Source of the DNA: an uncultured Spirochaetales bacterium
GTDB taxonomy: Bacteria > Spirochaetota > Spirochaetia > Sphaerochaetales > Sphaerochaetaceae
Direction: 5' to 3'
DNA length: 64,000 nt
Assembly (NCBI GenBank): GCA_949285905.1
Contig: CASDZV010000013.1
Span: forward strand, 1-64,000
Shown here: positions 7,959 to 16,272 of the stretch, piece by piece
Numbering within the stretch: the stretch's first letter is position 1
Layout of the letters: each line of letters starts with the position of its first letter
Notes under the pieces: model-generated
Databases searched by the model: none
What the model was told of the DNA's origin: nothing
Seen by the model: the letters and a program-made list of their open reading frames with translations, nothing else
Program-made: the position numbers and the translations under genes

Positions 7959-9320
7959 ATGGACAACGAACTCAAAGAAAACATAATGGGATATGAATCC
8001 ATCCCAAGATTGATTGTAAAATTATCGCTGCCATTAATGCTTTCAATGCTTATTCAGGCTCTCTACAATGTCGTTGACAGCATTTTCGTTGCACGCGTTT
8101 CAGAAGCTTCCCTCACTGCAGTATCACTTGCCTACCCTCTGCAGAACCTCATGATTGCATTTGGTATCGGCACTGCGGTTGGTGTCAACTCCTATCTGGC
8201 AAGGAAACTGGGAGAGAAAAGACAGAAAGAAGCGGAAGATGCTGCGAACAACGGCTTCTTCCTCGCTATTATCACATGGCTTGTCTTTGCGCTCTTCGGC
8301 ATATTCGGAACACGCCCGTTCCTCTCTATTTTCACCTCAGACCCTGAACTTCTGAAGCTCTCAGATGATTATGCCTCCATCTGTCTCATATTCTCGTTCG
8401 GAATCTTCATAGATATAACTGCAGAGCGAATCATGCAGGCAACTGGTGATTCAATACATCCGATGATCACACAATCGCTTGGAGCCATCACGAACATCAT
8501 CCTCGACCCTGTATTTATCTTTGTATTCAATATGGGAGTCGCAGGAGCTGCAATCGCAACTGTTATAGGACAGATTGTCTCTATGATCGCAGCTCTGTAT
8601 TTCGTCAGCAAGAACAAGTATGTGAAACTGCATTTCTCACTGAAGGGATTCAGACCATCTGGAAAGATTATCAAGGAAATCTACAAAGTCGGCGTACCTA
8701 CAATCATCATGAACAGTGTAAGTACTGTCATGGTCAGTGCGCTCAACTCAATTCTGATTGCATTCACTGCAACAGCTGTCTCCGTTCTGGGCGTTTACTT
8801 CAAGCTCCAGTCCTTCGTCTTCATGCCTGTATTCGGACTTCAGGCTGGAATGATTCCTATCATCGCATATAACTATGGCGCGAGGAAAAAACACAGAATG
8901 ACTAAAACTCTCAAGACAGGAGGCATCATAGCAGTATGTATCATGGTACTTGGCTTCCTCGTGTTCCAGATTCTCCCGGATCTGCTGCTTTCATTCTTTG
9001 CAGCTTCGCAAGAGATGCTCTCCATCGGAAGGCCTGCTCTTAGAATAATCTCAATCTGCTTCATTCCAGCAGCAATCTCAATAAGCCTCACTTCAGCATT
9101 CCAGGCAACAGGTGTCGGATACGCAGCTATGATTGTCTCGATAGTCCGCCAGCTTGCAGTGCTTCTCCCTGTCGCTTCACTTCTGGCTGCCACTGGAGTA
9201 CTGGACAATGTCTGGCTCTCATTCACGATTGCAGAAGCTGTTGGTCTTACACTCTCCATCATCTTCTATATCTACGTATATAGAACGAAGATTAAGCCGA
9301 TTCCTGCAGAAAATGCATAG
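7959..9320 (+). CDS. MATE family efflux transporter
   Basis: About 453 residues with twelve predicted membrane helices in two halves, beginning with the MATE pattern GYESIPRLIVKLSLPLMLSMLIQALYN cut here at the first helix (N..VDSIFVARVSEASLTA follows). These pumps expel cationic drugs or metabolites using a Na+ or H+ gradient. I prefer ATG at 7959, because the family normally starts shortly before this motif; a TTG at 7920 would add 13 unusual residues. The ribosome site is weak. A second MATE gene (27069-28403) shares the family but is clearly divergent. Confidence 0.92.
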   Translation: MDNELKENIMGYESIPRLIVKLSLPLMLSMLIQALYNVVDSIFVARVSEASLTAVSLAYPLQNLMIAFGIGTAVGVNSYLARKLGEKRQKEAEDAANNGFFLAIITWLVFALFGIFGTRPFLSIFTSDPELLKLSDDYASICLIFSFGIFIDITAERIMQATGDSIHPMITQSLGAITNIILDPVFIFVFNMGVAGAAIATVIGQIVSMIAALYFVSKNKYVKLHFSLKGFRPSGKIIKEIYKVGVPTIIMNSVSTVMVSALNSILIAFTATAVSVLGVYFKLQSFVFMPVFGLQAGMIPIIAYNYGARKKHRMTKTLKTGGIIAVCIMVLGFLVFQILPDLLLSFFAASQEMLSIGRPALRIISICFIPAAISISLTSAFQATGVGYAAMIVSIVRQLAVLLPVASLLAATGVLDNVWLSFTIAEAVGLTLSIIFYIYVYRTKIKPIPAENA

Positions 9321-9335
9321 TTTTCTGCAAGAATA

Positions 9336-9364
9336 TTGACATAGATTTGCATAAATATTAAGGT
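9336..9364 (+). promoter_or_regulatory. Candidate promoter of the amino-acid binding protein gene
   Basis: TTGACA (9336-9341) is followed 17 bases later by TAAGGT (9359-9364). The -35 is perfect and the -10 weak. The spacer contains the element TTGCATAAATATT (9347-9359), repeated almost exactly upstream of the permease gene, so this promoter is probably controlled by a repressor binding there. Confidence 0.45.
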
Positions 9365-9387
9365 TATCGCCATAAAGAGGCAAAGAA

Positions 9388-10143
9388 ATGAAAAAATATG
9401 CATTAATAGCAATTGCTCTTGTTCTTCTTCCGGTTACACTTTTCGCAAGTGGAGCAGCAGAGGAGAAAACAGAATACGTATTCGCAACAGATGCAACATG
9501 GCCACCATTTGAATATATTGATGAGAATGGCAATCTCACAGGCTTCGAAGTAGAGCTTGTTCCAATGATTGGAGAGGCTATCGGCAAGACATTTGTTGTC
9601 GAGAACATTCCTTGGGACACAATCTTCGCAGGTCTTAAGAATGGCCAGTATGATGGTGTTGCTTCAGGTGTCACAATCACAGAAGAAAGAAAGGCGACTA
9701 TCGACTTCTCGACACCAATCAACAATCAGGGACAGGTTCTGATCATTCCTACGGCAAAGAGCGCAGAGATCACATCAATTGATGCTCTTCCGGAAGGTGC
9801 AAAGGTCGGTGTGCAGATTGGAACAACAGGAGACTTCGCACTCGAAAGCTATCCTGTAGAAATCAGAAGATATGATGATATCGGACTTGCTATCGAGGAT
9901 ATGCTCAACGGCAACCTTGACGGTGCTGTCTGCGATTCTCTCATCGCTTCCGATTTCGTTCTGAAGAATGACAACTATGCAGATCTCCTTACAATCGCAG
10001 GTGAGCCATTTACATCAGAAGAGATTGCAATCGGAGTCCAGAAGGGTAATACAGAACTTCTTGATATGATCAATGAAGGTCTTCAGATTCTCATGGACAA
10101 TGGAGAATTTGACGCACTCAAGGCAAAGTGGGGAATCATCTGA
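9388..10143 (+). CDS. Amino-acid ABC transporter substrate-binding protein (SBP_bac_3 family)
   Basis: 251-residue periplasmic binding protein. Signal peptide MKKYALIAIALVLLPVTLFASG, then the standard order of the family: ATDATWPPFEYIDENGNLTGF, TITEERK, then KVGVQIGTTGDFALE and a C-terminal helix ending LKAKWGII. It binds a polar amino acid and delivers it to the permease/ATPase encoded at 11170-12760, from which it is separated by an EamA gene. No cysteine follows the signal peptide, so it should be free in the periplasm rather than lipid-anchored. The ligand residues do not allow a firm choice of amino acid. Confidence 0.92.
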   Translation: MKKYALIAIALVLLPVTLFASGAAEEKTEYVFATDATWPPFEYIDENGNLTGFEVELVPMIGEAIGKTFVVENIPWDTIFAGLKNGQYDGVASGVTITEERKATIDFSTPINNQGQVLIIPTAKSAEITSIDALPEGAKVGVQIGTTGDFALESYPVEIRRYDDIGLAIEDMLNGNLDGAVCDSLIASDFVLKNDNYADLLTIAGEPFTSEEIAIGVQKGNTELLDMINEGLQILMDNGEFDALKAKWGII

Positions 10144-10161
10144 TTCAACATCAAGCGCGAG

Positions 10162-10186
10162 AGGCCATCGGAAACGGTGGCCTTTT
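10162..10186 (+). terminator. Terminator after the binding-protein gene
   Basis: A 9-bp stem AGGCCATCG / CGGTGGCCT closed by a GAAA tetraloop (10171-10174), ending in a short T run (10183-10186). It lies 18 bases after the stop codon and separates the strongly needed binding protein from the next gene. Confidence 0.75.
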
Positions 10187-10202
10187 CTGTTAATCTGATA
10201 CT

Positions 10203-11072
10203 ATGAAACTGAATCCGATACTGATGGCAATTCTCGCAGCTGCGCTGTATGCAGTGAATGCGCCAATCTCCAAACTTCTTCTTTCAGAAGCATCGCCAGA
10301 GATGATGGCAGGGTTGCTTTACCTTGGATCCGGTATCGGCATGGGACTGCTGCATTTTGCAAGAGGCAGGAGGATGACAGAAAAACCGCTCACACGGAAA
10401 GACCTGCCATATACAATAGCGATGGTCGTTCTGGATATCGCAGCACCTATACTGATGATGACGGGGCTTGAAAAAGCCACAGCCGCAAACGCTTCCCTTC
10501 TGAACAACTTCGAAATAGTCGCAACCTCGCTTATCGCTCTTGTTGTCTTCAAGGAAAGAATCAGCAGAATGCTTTGGGGATCTATAATTCTTATTGTCAT
10601 TTCAAGTGCACTCCTCTCCTTCAACGATCTGTCCGCATTCGATTTCTCTGTCGGTTCATTGTTTGTGCTTCTTGCATGTATATGCTGGGGGATGGAAAAC
10701 AACTGCACACGCATGATTTCAGAGAAAAGTCCTGAGGAAATCGTCATAATAAAGGGTTTGGGATCAGGAACCGGAGCGCTTATTGTTGCCATACTCACAT
10801 CCTCCCATTTTCCTCCATTTCATACGATTCCTCTCATTCTGCTTCTGGGTTTTGCCTCCTACGGCCTCAGCGTCTTCTTCTATGTATATGCCCAACGCTA
10901 TCTTGGAGCGGCAAGGACCAGTGCATACTACGCGCTCTCGCCATTCATCGGCGCATTTCTGTCATTCCTCATTCTCAGAGAGAAGCTTACGGGAACATAT
11001 ATTGCGGCAACGATTATCATGACAGCTGGCACTATACTGGCAACAAAGGATGCTCAGGCAGCAGATTTGTAG
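10203..11072 (+). CDS. EamA/DMT-superfamily transporter
   Basis: 289-residue membrane protein with ten predicted helices in two EamA repeats: an early APISKLLLSEASPEMMAGLLYLGSG cut within the first repeat, and a second repeat from about 150 containing CICWGMENNCTRMI. The family exports or imports small metabolites such as amino acids or nucleotide sugars. No ribosome site is visible and GATACT lies just before the ATG, so the mRNA may be leaderless. It lies between the two parts of an amino-acid importer, which hints at a role in amino-acid export, but this is only positional. Confidence 0.88.
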   Translation: MKLNPILMAILAAALYAVNAPISKLLLSEASPEMMAGLLYLGSGIGMGLLHFARGRRMTEKPLTRKDLPYTIAMVVLDIAAPILMMTGLEKATAANASLLNNFEIVATSLIALVVFKERISRMLWGSIILIVISSALLSFNDLSAFDFSVGSLFVLLACICWGMENNCTRMISEKSPEEIVIIKGLGSGTGALIVAILTSSHFPPFHTIPLILLLGFASYGLSVFFYVYAQRYLGAARTSAYYALSPFIGAFLSFLILREKLTGTYIAATIIMTAGTILATKDAQAADL

Positions 11073-11120
11073 CTTTTATGCATCATGCTACACACAATTG
11101 CATAAGTATTCGGATTTTAG

Positions 11121-11149
11121 TTGACTAAAACTGCAAGTTTATACATTAT
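11121..11149 (+). promoter_or_regulatory. Candidate promoter of the amino-acid permease-ATPase operon
   Basis: TTGACT (11121-11126) and CATTAT (11144-11149) are 17 bases apart. The expected start point near 11156 gives a leader of about 14 bases to the ATG at 11170. The element TTGCATAAGTATT (11098-11110) sits just upstream and matches the one in the promoter of the binding-protein gene. Confidence 0.55.
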
Positions 11150-11169
11150 GAACTTTGCGAGATAATACA

Positions 11170-12027
11170 ATGGATACAAGAGAAATAAACGAGCGAATCA
11201 AGGCGGAAGCTATCAGACAGCATACTATATCTGTCGATCCCAACGCGCCTAAAACTGGGAACACTACCATCAACATGACAGATGGTGTGCTCATTCCTAA
11301 GAAAGAAGAAAGGCATGTATTCACATCGTGGAGGCTGACATTCTTCGGTGCTATCATTCTTTCTGCAATACTGATTATTTTCTTCCCTGACCCATACAGG
11401 CAGATTTTCATCACATGTCTTCGTGGAGCGCCTGTCACATTTGAGGTCACCGTTTTCTCAATCATCGGCGCTGTTATCATCGGTACCTTCACAGGACTTG
11501 GCTCGGTATCAAAACGCCGCTGGATAAATATGATCTGCGGTGTTTATGTGGAACTTATCAGAGGTATACCACTGCTTGTCCAGCTCATATTCATCTATTA
11601 TGCCGTAGGATCCTTGTTCCATGTCGAAGGCATGATAGCTGCTATATTCTCACTCTCCGTCTGTTTTGGCGCTTATATGGGCGAGATTGTCAGAGCAGGC
11701 ATCCAGGCAATTCCAAAGGGTCAGATGGAAGCCGCTATTGCATTAGGCATGTCACGCTCGCAGGCATTCAGATACATCATCCTGCCACAGACAATCAAGG
11801 TCATCCTTCCGGCTATCGGCAATGAGTTCATCTCAATGCTCAAGGACTCATCACTTGTGTCCGTCCTTTCACTGGAAGATATCCTCCGCTGCGGAAGAAT
11901 GTATATATCACGTACATTCCTCTCTCTGGAAACCATGCTTGTCGTCGCGCTTATTTATCTTATCATCACCCTCGTGCTCTCACGTCTTGTAGGACTCTTA
12001 GAGGAAAGGCTGCATAAAAATGGCTAA
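11170..12027 (+). CDS. Amino-acid ABC transporter permease (HisM/GlnP family)
   Basis: About 285 residues. An N-terminal cytosolic stretch of roughly 55 residues precedes the first membrane helix; the remainder is the typical permease core with [15 protein letters not shown] and the ATPase-docking EAA loop [20 protein letters not shown]. It forms the membrane channel for the ATPase encoded next (8-bp overlap), with the binding protein from 9388. The ATG at 11170 fits better than the TTG at 11155, which lies at the predicted transcription start. The long hydrophilic N-terminus is unusual for this family. Confidence 0.9.
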   Translation: MDTREINERIKAEAIRQHTISVDPNAPKTGNTTINMTDGVLIPKKEERHVFTSWRLTFFGAIILSAILIIFFPDPYRQIFITCLRGAPVTFEVTVFSIIGAVIIGTFTGLGSVSKRRWINMICGVYVELIRGIPLLVQLIFIYYAVGSLFHVEGMIAAIFSLSVCFGAYMGEIVRAGIQAIPKGQMEAAIALGMSRSQAFRYIILPQTIKVILPAIGNEFISMLKDSSLVSVLSLEDILRCGRMYISRTFLSLETMLVVALIYLIITLVLSRLVGLLEERLHKNG

Positions 12028-12760
12028 GATTGAAATTAAAGATCTATCAAAAGATTTCAATACACCTAACGGCGTATTGCATGCTGTGAAGAATACATCG
12101 CTGACTGTAAATGATGGCGAAGTTGTTGTGATCATCGGGCCTTCCGGTTCAGGAAAATCCACAATGCTCAGGTGTGTGAATGGCCTGGAAACACCAACAT
12201 CTGGACATATTCTCATCGATGGCGTCGATACTGCTGATACCGCTACGGATATCAGAAAGATCAGGGAAGAAGTTGGAATGGTATTCCAGTCATTCAATCT
12301 CTTTCCACATCTGACAGTCCTTGAAAACATCACGCTCGCACCTATCAAAGTGAAGAAAATGAAGAAGGAGGATGCTGAAAAGCTCGCTCTGGAACTCCTT
12401 AAGCGTGTAGGTCTTGAAGAGAAAGCCGACGTGCACCCACCACAGCTCTCAGGAGGACAGCAGCAGAGAGTCGCTATAGCACGCGCACTTGCAATGAATC
12501 CAAAGGCGATGCTCTTTGATGAACCAACATCAGCACTTGACCCGGAGATGATCAAGGAAGTGCTTGATGTAATGCTCTCCCTTGCAAAAGACGGAATGAC
12601 CATGCTCCTTGTCACGCATGAAATGGGATTTGCCCGGGCAGCTGCAGACAAAGTCGTCTTCATGGACAAAGGTGAGATAATAGAAACAGGAACACCTGAG
12701 AAGATGTTCTCCCATCCGGAGAATGAAAGAACACAGGATTTCCTGAATCACATCCTGTAA
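12020..12760 (+). CDS. Amino-acid ABC transporter ATP-binding protein (GlnQ/HisP family)
   Basis: 246-residue ATPase: Walker [11 protein letters not shown]-loop [16 protein letters not shown], signature [19 protein letters not shown], Walker [16 protein letters not shown]-loop VTHEM. All sequence marks are those of polar amino-acid importers. Its start overlaps the permease gene by 8 bp, showing that the two are translated together. A strong terminator follows. Confidence 0.94.
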   Translation: MAKIEIKDLSKDFNTPNGVLHAVKNTSLTVNDGEVVVIIGPSGSGKSTMLRCVNGLETPTSGHILIDGVDTADTATDIRKIREEVGMVFQSFNLFPHLTVLENITLAPIKVKKMKKEDAEKLALELLKRVGLEEKADVHPPQLSGGQQQRVAIARALAMNPKAMLFDEPTSALDPEMIKEVLDVMLSLAKDGMTMLLVTHEMGFARAAADKVVFMDKGEIIETGTPEKMFSHPENERTQDFLNHIL

Positions 12761-12765
12761 TAAGC

Positions 12766-12798
12766 AGAGCTATCGTAAATGACTACGGTAGCTCTTTT
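12766..12798 (+). terminator. Terminator of the amino-acid ABC operon
   Basis: An imperfect stem of about 11 bp, AGAGCTATCGTA pairing with TACGGTAGCTCT around an AATGAC loop, followed by T at 12794-12798, six bases after the ATPase stop. Confidence 0.8.
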
Positions 12799-12847
12799 TG
12801 GTTCTATCTGAAAGATGAAGAACATCCATAAAGTCTTTGCATCTGAG

Positions 12848-12877
12848 TCAGAGCCTGCAGAATAAAGCAGGCTCTGA
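12848..12877. terminator. Strong hairpin at the 3' end of feoB
   Basis: A perfect 11-bp stem TCAGAGCCTGC / GCAGGCTCTGA with an 8-base loop, located five bases past the feoB stop. There is no T run on either strand, so it may be a terminator of unusual form or a structure that protects the 3' end of the transcript. Confidence 0.5.
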
Positions 12878-12882
12878 TAGTC

Positions 12883-15237
12883 TCACACCAATCCAGCAAG
12901 ACTTCCGACGATGTGCACAGCAAACGAGGCAAGCCACGCGACTGCGCATTGCAAGATAACAACACCTAGTGCCCATCTCCTGCCTAGTTCTCTTCTCACT
13001 GTAGCAATCGCGGCAACACATGGCGTGTAGAGAAGCGTGAAAATAAGAAATCCAAAGGCCGTGAATGGAGTGAAAAGTGTTCCAAGAACCGAAGCTGTAC
13101 CTCCAAGGAGGACCGTAAGAGTGCTGACAACGCTCTCCTTTGCAGAGAATCCCGTAATAAGCGCCGTTGATATCCTCCAGTCATCAAAACCAAGCGGACG
13201 GAAAAGAGGAGCGATGAAGGAGCCAATGGCCGCAAGCATACTCTCTGAAGAATCAGATACAGGATTAAGCCTTATGTCAAAGCTCTGGAAGAACCAGATG
13301 ATTAGGGTTGCCACGAATATGATTGTAAAAGCTCTTGTCACGAAATCCTTAGTCTTGTCCCATATCAGCTGCAACACAGTTCTCAGACTTGGCATTCTGT
13401 AATTAGGAAGCTCGAGTACAAACGGCACAGGGTTGCCTTTGAATCCAGTGTGCTTGAGAATAAGCGACAACCCTACTCCCATCACAATTCCGATAAGATA
13501 AAGCAGAATCATCACCAAGGCACCATTTTCAGGGAAAAATGCATATGTGAACATTGCATAAATCGGCAACTTCGCAGAGCATGACATGAATGGAACCAAT
13601 AATATTGTCATTTTCCTGTCACGTTCGGATGAGAGCGTGCGAGTGGCCATGATGGCGGGGACAGAACAGCCAAATCCGATGAGCATCGGGACAAAACTTC
13701 TTCCCGAAAGCCCTATCTTTCTCAGGAGCTTATCCATAACAAATGAGACTCTGGCCATGTAACCGCTATCTTCAAGTATCGACAGAAAGAAGAAGAGAAC
13801 AACGATTATCGGGAGGAATGAGAGGACACTGCCAACTCCGGCAAAGACACCATCGATAATCAAAGAATGCACGATCGGATTGAGTCCATAGGCAGTAAGC
13901 CCACTATCAACAAGGGCTGTCAGCTTTTCAATCCCAAGGGAAAGAGCATCTGACAAGAATGATCCGACTGGTCCGAATGTAAGATAAAAGACCAGCGCCA
14001 TGATGAGGATGAACGCAGGGATGGCTGTGTACTTTCCTGTAAGAATCCTGTCAAGCTCAAGAGAGCGCTTCCTCTCCTTTGATTCATGTGGCTTGATAAC
14101 GCTTTCCTCACAAACTCCTTCGATGAATCTGAAGCGTGCATCTGCAAGTGCGGCATCGCGGTCTGTCCCACTCTCAGTCTCAAGCTGCTTGAGAATATGT
14201 TCCAGTGTCTCTTTCTCATTCTCATCGAGCGAGAGGGAAGCCATTATCGGCTGATCGCCCTCGACAAGCTTTGAGGCTGCAAAACGCACTGGAATACCCG
14301 CTCGCTCTGCGTGATCCTGAATAAGGTGCATGATTGCATGGAGAGAGCGGTGTATTGCTACGTCCTTAGGCTCCCCCTCTGCGGGGCAGAAATCCTTCAA
14401 GCCCGGAGATTCCTTGAATCTTGCTACATGTATAGCATGTTTAACAAGTTCCTCTACACCTTCGTTTTTAGCAGCAGATATAGGAACTACAGCTACTCCA
14501 AGGCTCTCCTCAAGCTGATTGACATCAATTGTACCGCCATTATCCCTTACTTCGTCCATCATATTCAGAGCGATGACAATAGGCACATCAAGCTCAATCA
14601 GCTGCATTGTCAGATAGAGATTCCGTTCAATGTTTGTCGCATCGACAATATTGATAATCCCATCGGGTTTATTCTTAAGAATGAAATCACGGGAGACAAT
14701 CTCCTCGTTTGTGTAAGGAGACAATGAGTAAATACCTGGAAGATCCACAACTGTAGCATCCTCATGCCCTCTGATCTTGCCGGATTTGCTGTCGACAGTT
14801 ACACCAGGGAAATTGCCTACATGCTGATTCGATCCTGTCAGCTGGTTGAAAAGTGTTGTCTTGCCACAGTTCTGGTTGCCAGCCAAAGCAAAGACTATGC
14901 CCTGTGTTTCAGGAATAAGAGGCTTATCGCTTGGTTTATGAGTCTCAGCTTCTCCAACCTGTGGATGGCGGATCATCTTATGCGGCTGAATGCGCTTCCT
15001 TGTTTTCGGCGTAGCAGCTGCTTCACATGTGATCCGTGCAGCATCCTCCTTTCGGAGTGTAAGCTCATAGCCACGTACATAAATCTCAAGAGGATCTCCC
15101 ATTGGTGCCATCTTAACAAGTGTGACAACAGTATCCGGGGTAAGTCCCATATCCAGGAAATGACGGCGAAGCGCTGCATCGCCGGAGACAGTGAGAACCC
15201 TGGCACTCTCACCGATTTTCAGGTTATCTAACGTCAT
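12883..15237 (-). CDS. feoB: FeoA-FeoB fusion, ferrous iron transporter
   Basis: 784-residue fusion. Residues 1-75 are a FeoA-like SH3 domain (TLDNLKIGESARVLTV, LRRHFLDMGLTP). A linker leads to the G-protein domain: G1 GNQNCGKTTLFN, G3 VDLPGIYSL, G4 ALNMMDE. Membrane helices run from about 395 to the end and include the gating motif SCSAKLPIYAM. It imports Fe2+ across the inner membrane under anoxic conditions. FeoA and FeoB are usually separate genes; the fusion occurs in some anaerobes. The G1 cysteine replaces the common serine (NPNSGKT). The RNase H gene lies 43 bp upstream on the same strand. No Fur box is obvious. Confidence 0.95.
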   Translation of the reverse strand: MTLDNLKIGESARVLTVSGDAALRRHFLDMGLTPDTVVTLVKMAPMGDPLEIYVRGYELTLRKEDAARITCEAAATPKTRKRIQPHKMIRHPQVGEAETHKPSDKPLIPETQGIVFALAGNQNCGKTTLFNQLTGSNQHVGNFPGVTVDSKSGKIRGHEDATVVDLPGIYSLSPYTNEEIVSRDFILKNKPDGIINIVDATNIERNLYLTMQLIELDVPIVIALNMMDEVRDNGGTIDVNQLEESLGVAVVPISAAKNEGVEELVKHAIHVARFKESPGLKDFCPAEGEPKDVAIHRSLHAIMHLIQDHAERAGIPVRFAASKLVEGDQPIMASLSLDENEKETLEHILKQLETESGTDRDAALADARFRFIEGVCEESVIKPHESKERKRSLELDRILTGKYTAIPAFILIMALVFYLTFGPVGSFLSDALSLGIEKLTALVDSGLTAYGLNPIVHSLIIDGVFAGVGSVLSFLPIIVVLFFFLSILEDSGYMARVSFVMDKLLRKIGLSGRSFVPMLIGFGCSVPAIMATRTLSSERDRKMTILLVPFMSCSAKLPIYAMFTYAFFPENGALVMILLYLIGIVMGVGLSLILKHTGFKGNPVPFVLELPNYRMPSLRTVLQLIWDKTKDFVTRAFTIIFVATLIIWFFQSFDIRLNPVSDSSESMLAAIGSFIAPLFRPLGFDDWRISTALITGFSAKESVVSTLTVLLGGTASVLGTLFTPFTAFGFLIFTLLYTPCVAAIATVRRELGRRWALGVVILQCAVAWLASFAVHIVGSLAGLV

Positions 15238-15280
15238 ATTCAGTCCTGCAGAGATTATAGCGACAGAAATGGCTGAGATT

Positions 15281-16123
15281 CTACAGTTCTGTCTGTTTTT
15301 TATTCTTCATCTTTGCTTTCAATCGCATGTCACAGCGTTCATTGCCTTTGTTCCCATTATGTCCTTTCACCCATCGCCATCGGACAGGACAATTAAGCCG
15401 TTTCACTACATCATTAAGCCTCCGGTACATCACAGCTTTCGGAGAAAATGAAGAATAATCCAGCGCCCTCCGTCCTCTCATGATATCTGCAATCTCTTTA
15501 TAGTCTGAGACAACAAGAATACTCTCTGGCACGCAATCCTCAAGTTTCTCAAGAGCCCTGATTACTGCCAGGATTTCCATCTCCCAGCTTGTCACATGTG
15601 TGCATAGCCCTGTCTTTGAGAAAATTTCATCTCCAGCGATTGTTATTGAGAATGTCCATCCCCCATCACCACGCCCTGAAGAAGCTGAAGCATTAACACA
15701 GGATCCGTCAGTGTACACTGTGACTTTCTCTCCATCTGTAAGACGCTTGAGAGTGTCGGGCATGACGACTGCGGGAAAGAGATACTTCGGAGATCCAGAA
15801 AGTACACTTTCTTTCCAGTCTTTCCTCATCCCGGGAAATGGAATATACGCAAATCTTCTAGGATACCCCGTCCGGATTACAAGATAAGGAAGTGAATGGA
15901 AGGAGAACCAGCATTTGTTAATATCAGCAAAACGGATGACACTGTATCGTTTCTCTTTCTTTCCATCCACTATGGTATGCACTTCCACATCGTATTGCCC
16001 TATCTCAAGCTCGATTCTTTTCACTGAGTCAATAGGTATGATTACCCTTGAACCATTTCTTTTTGGAACACTTGTGAATGCTGAATAGCTGTTGATGATG
16101 CTGAGGAAACGTTCCCTGTTCAT
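15281..16123 (-). CDS. Ribonuclease H-like protein with an uncharacterised N-terminal domain
   Basis: 280 residues. The C-terminal half (about 134-268) is an RNase HI fold with the four acidic residues in place: D139 (VYTDGSC), E183 (SWEMEILAVIRAL), D207 (VVSDY) and D265 (NERCD), and the catalytic-loop histidine H255 (KGHNGNKGNE). It should cut RNA in RNA-DNA hybrids. The first 130 residues are mostly beta (RVIIPIDSVKRIELEIG, SVIRFADINKCWFSFHSLPY) and do not resemble the short hybrid-binding domain of eukaryotic RNase H1; I do not recognise them. It lies upstream of feoB on the same strand, with no functional link apparent. Confidence 0.82.
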   Translation of the reverse strand: MNRERFLSIINSYSAFTSVPKRNGSRVIIPIDSVKRIELEIGQYDVEVHTIVDGKKEKRYSVIRFADINKCWFSFHSLPYLVIRTGYPRRFAYIPFPGMRKDWKESVLSGSPKYLFPAVVMPDTLKRLTDGEKVTVYTDGSCVNASASSGRGDGGWTFSITIAGDEIFSKTGLCTHVTSWEMEILAVIRALEKLEDCVPESILVVSDYKEIADIMRGRRALDYSSFSPKAVMYRRLNDVVKRLNCPVRWRWVKGHNGNKGNERCDMRLKAKMKNKKQTEL

Positions 16124-16222
16124 AGTCAGAAACTAAACATATAACCATCTATTGTCAACTTATAATTTAATTTCTGACAACTATTGTTTATAATTGGATT
16201 TCTTTTGCTTTTAATTGACAAC

Positions 16223-16254
16223 AAAATATCCAGCCAGATTGCTCCAGCTGGATA
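16223..16254 (-). terminator. Terminator of the BMP binding-protein gene
   Basis: On the minus strand TATCCAGC (complement of 16247-16254) pairs with GCTGGATA (complement of 16227-16234), followed by TTTTG. It lies 19 bases after the stop codon. Confidence 0.8.
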
Positions 16255-16272
16255 GCATTCAGTTCAGGTGAA

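Noticed and set aside
11998..12669. 223-codon minus-strand frame
   Set aside because: Antisense to the GlnQ-type ATPase gene; its serine-rich product is a mirror of that gene's codons.
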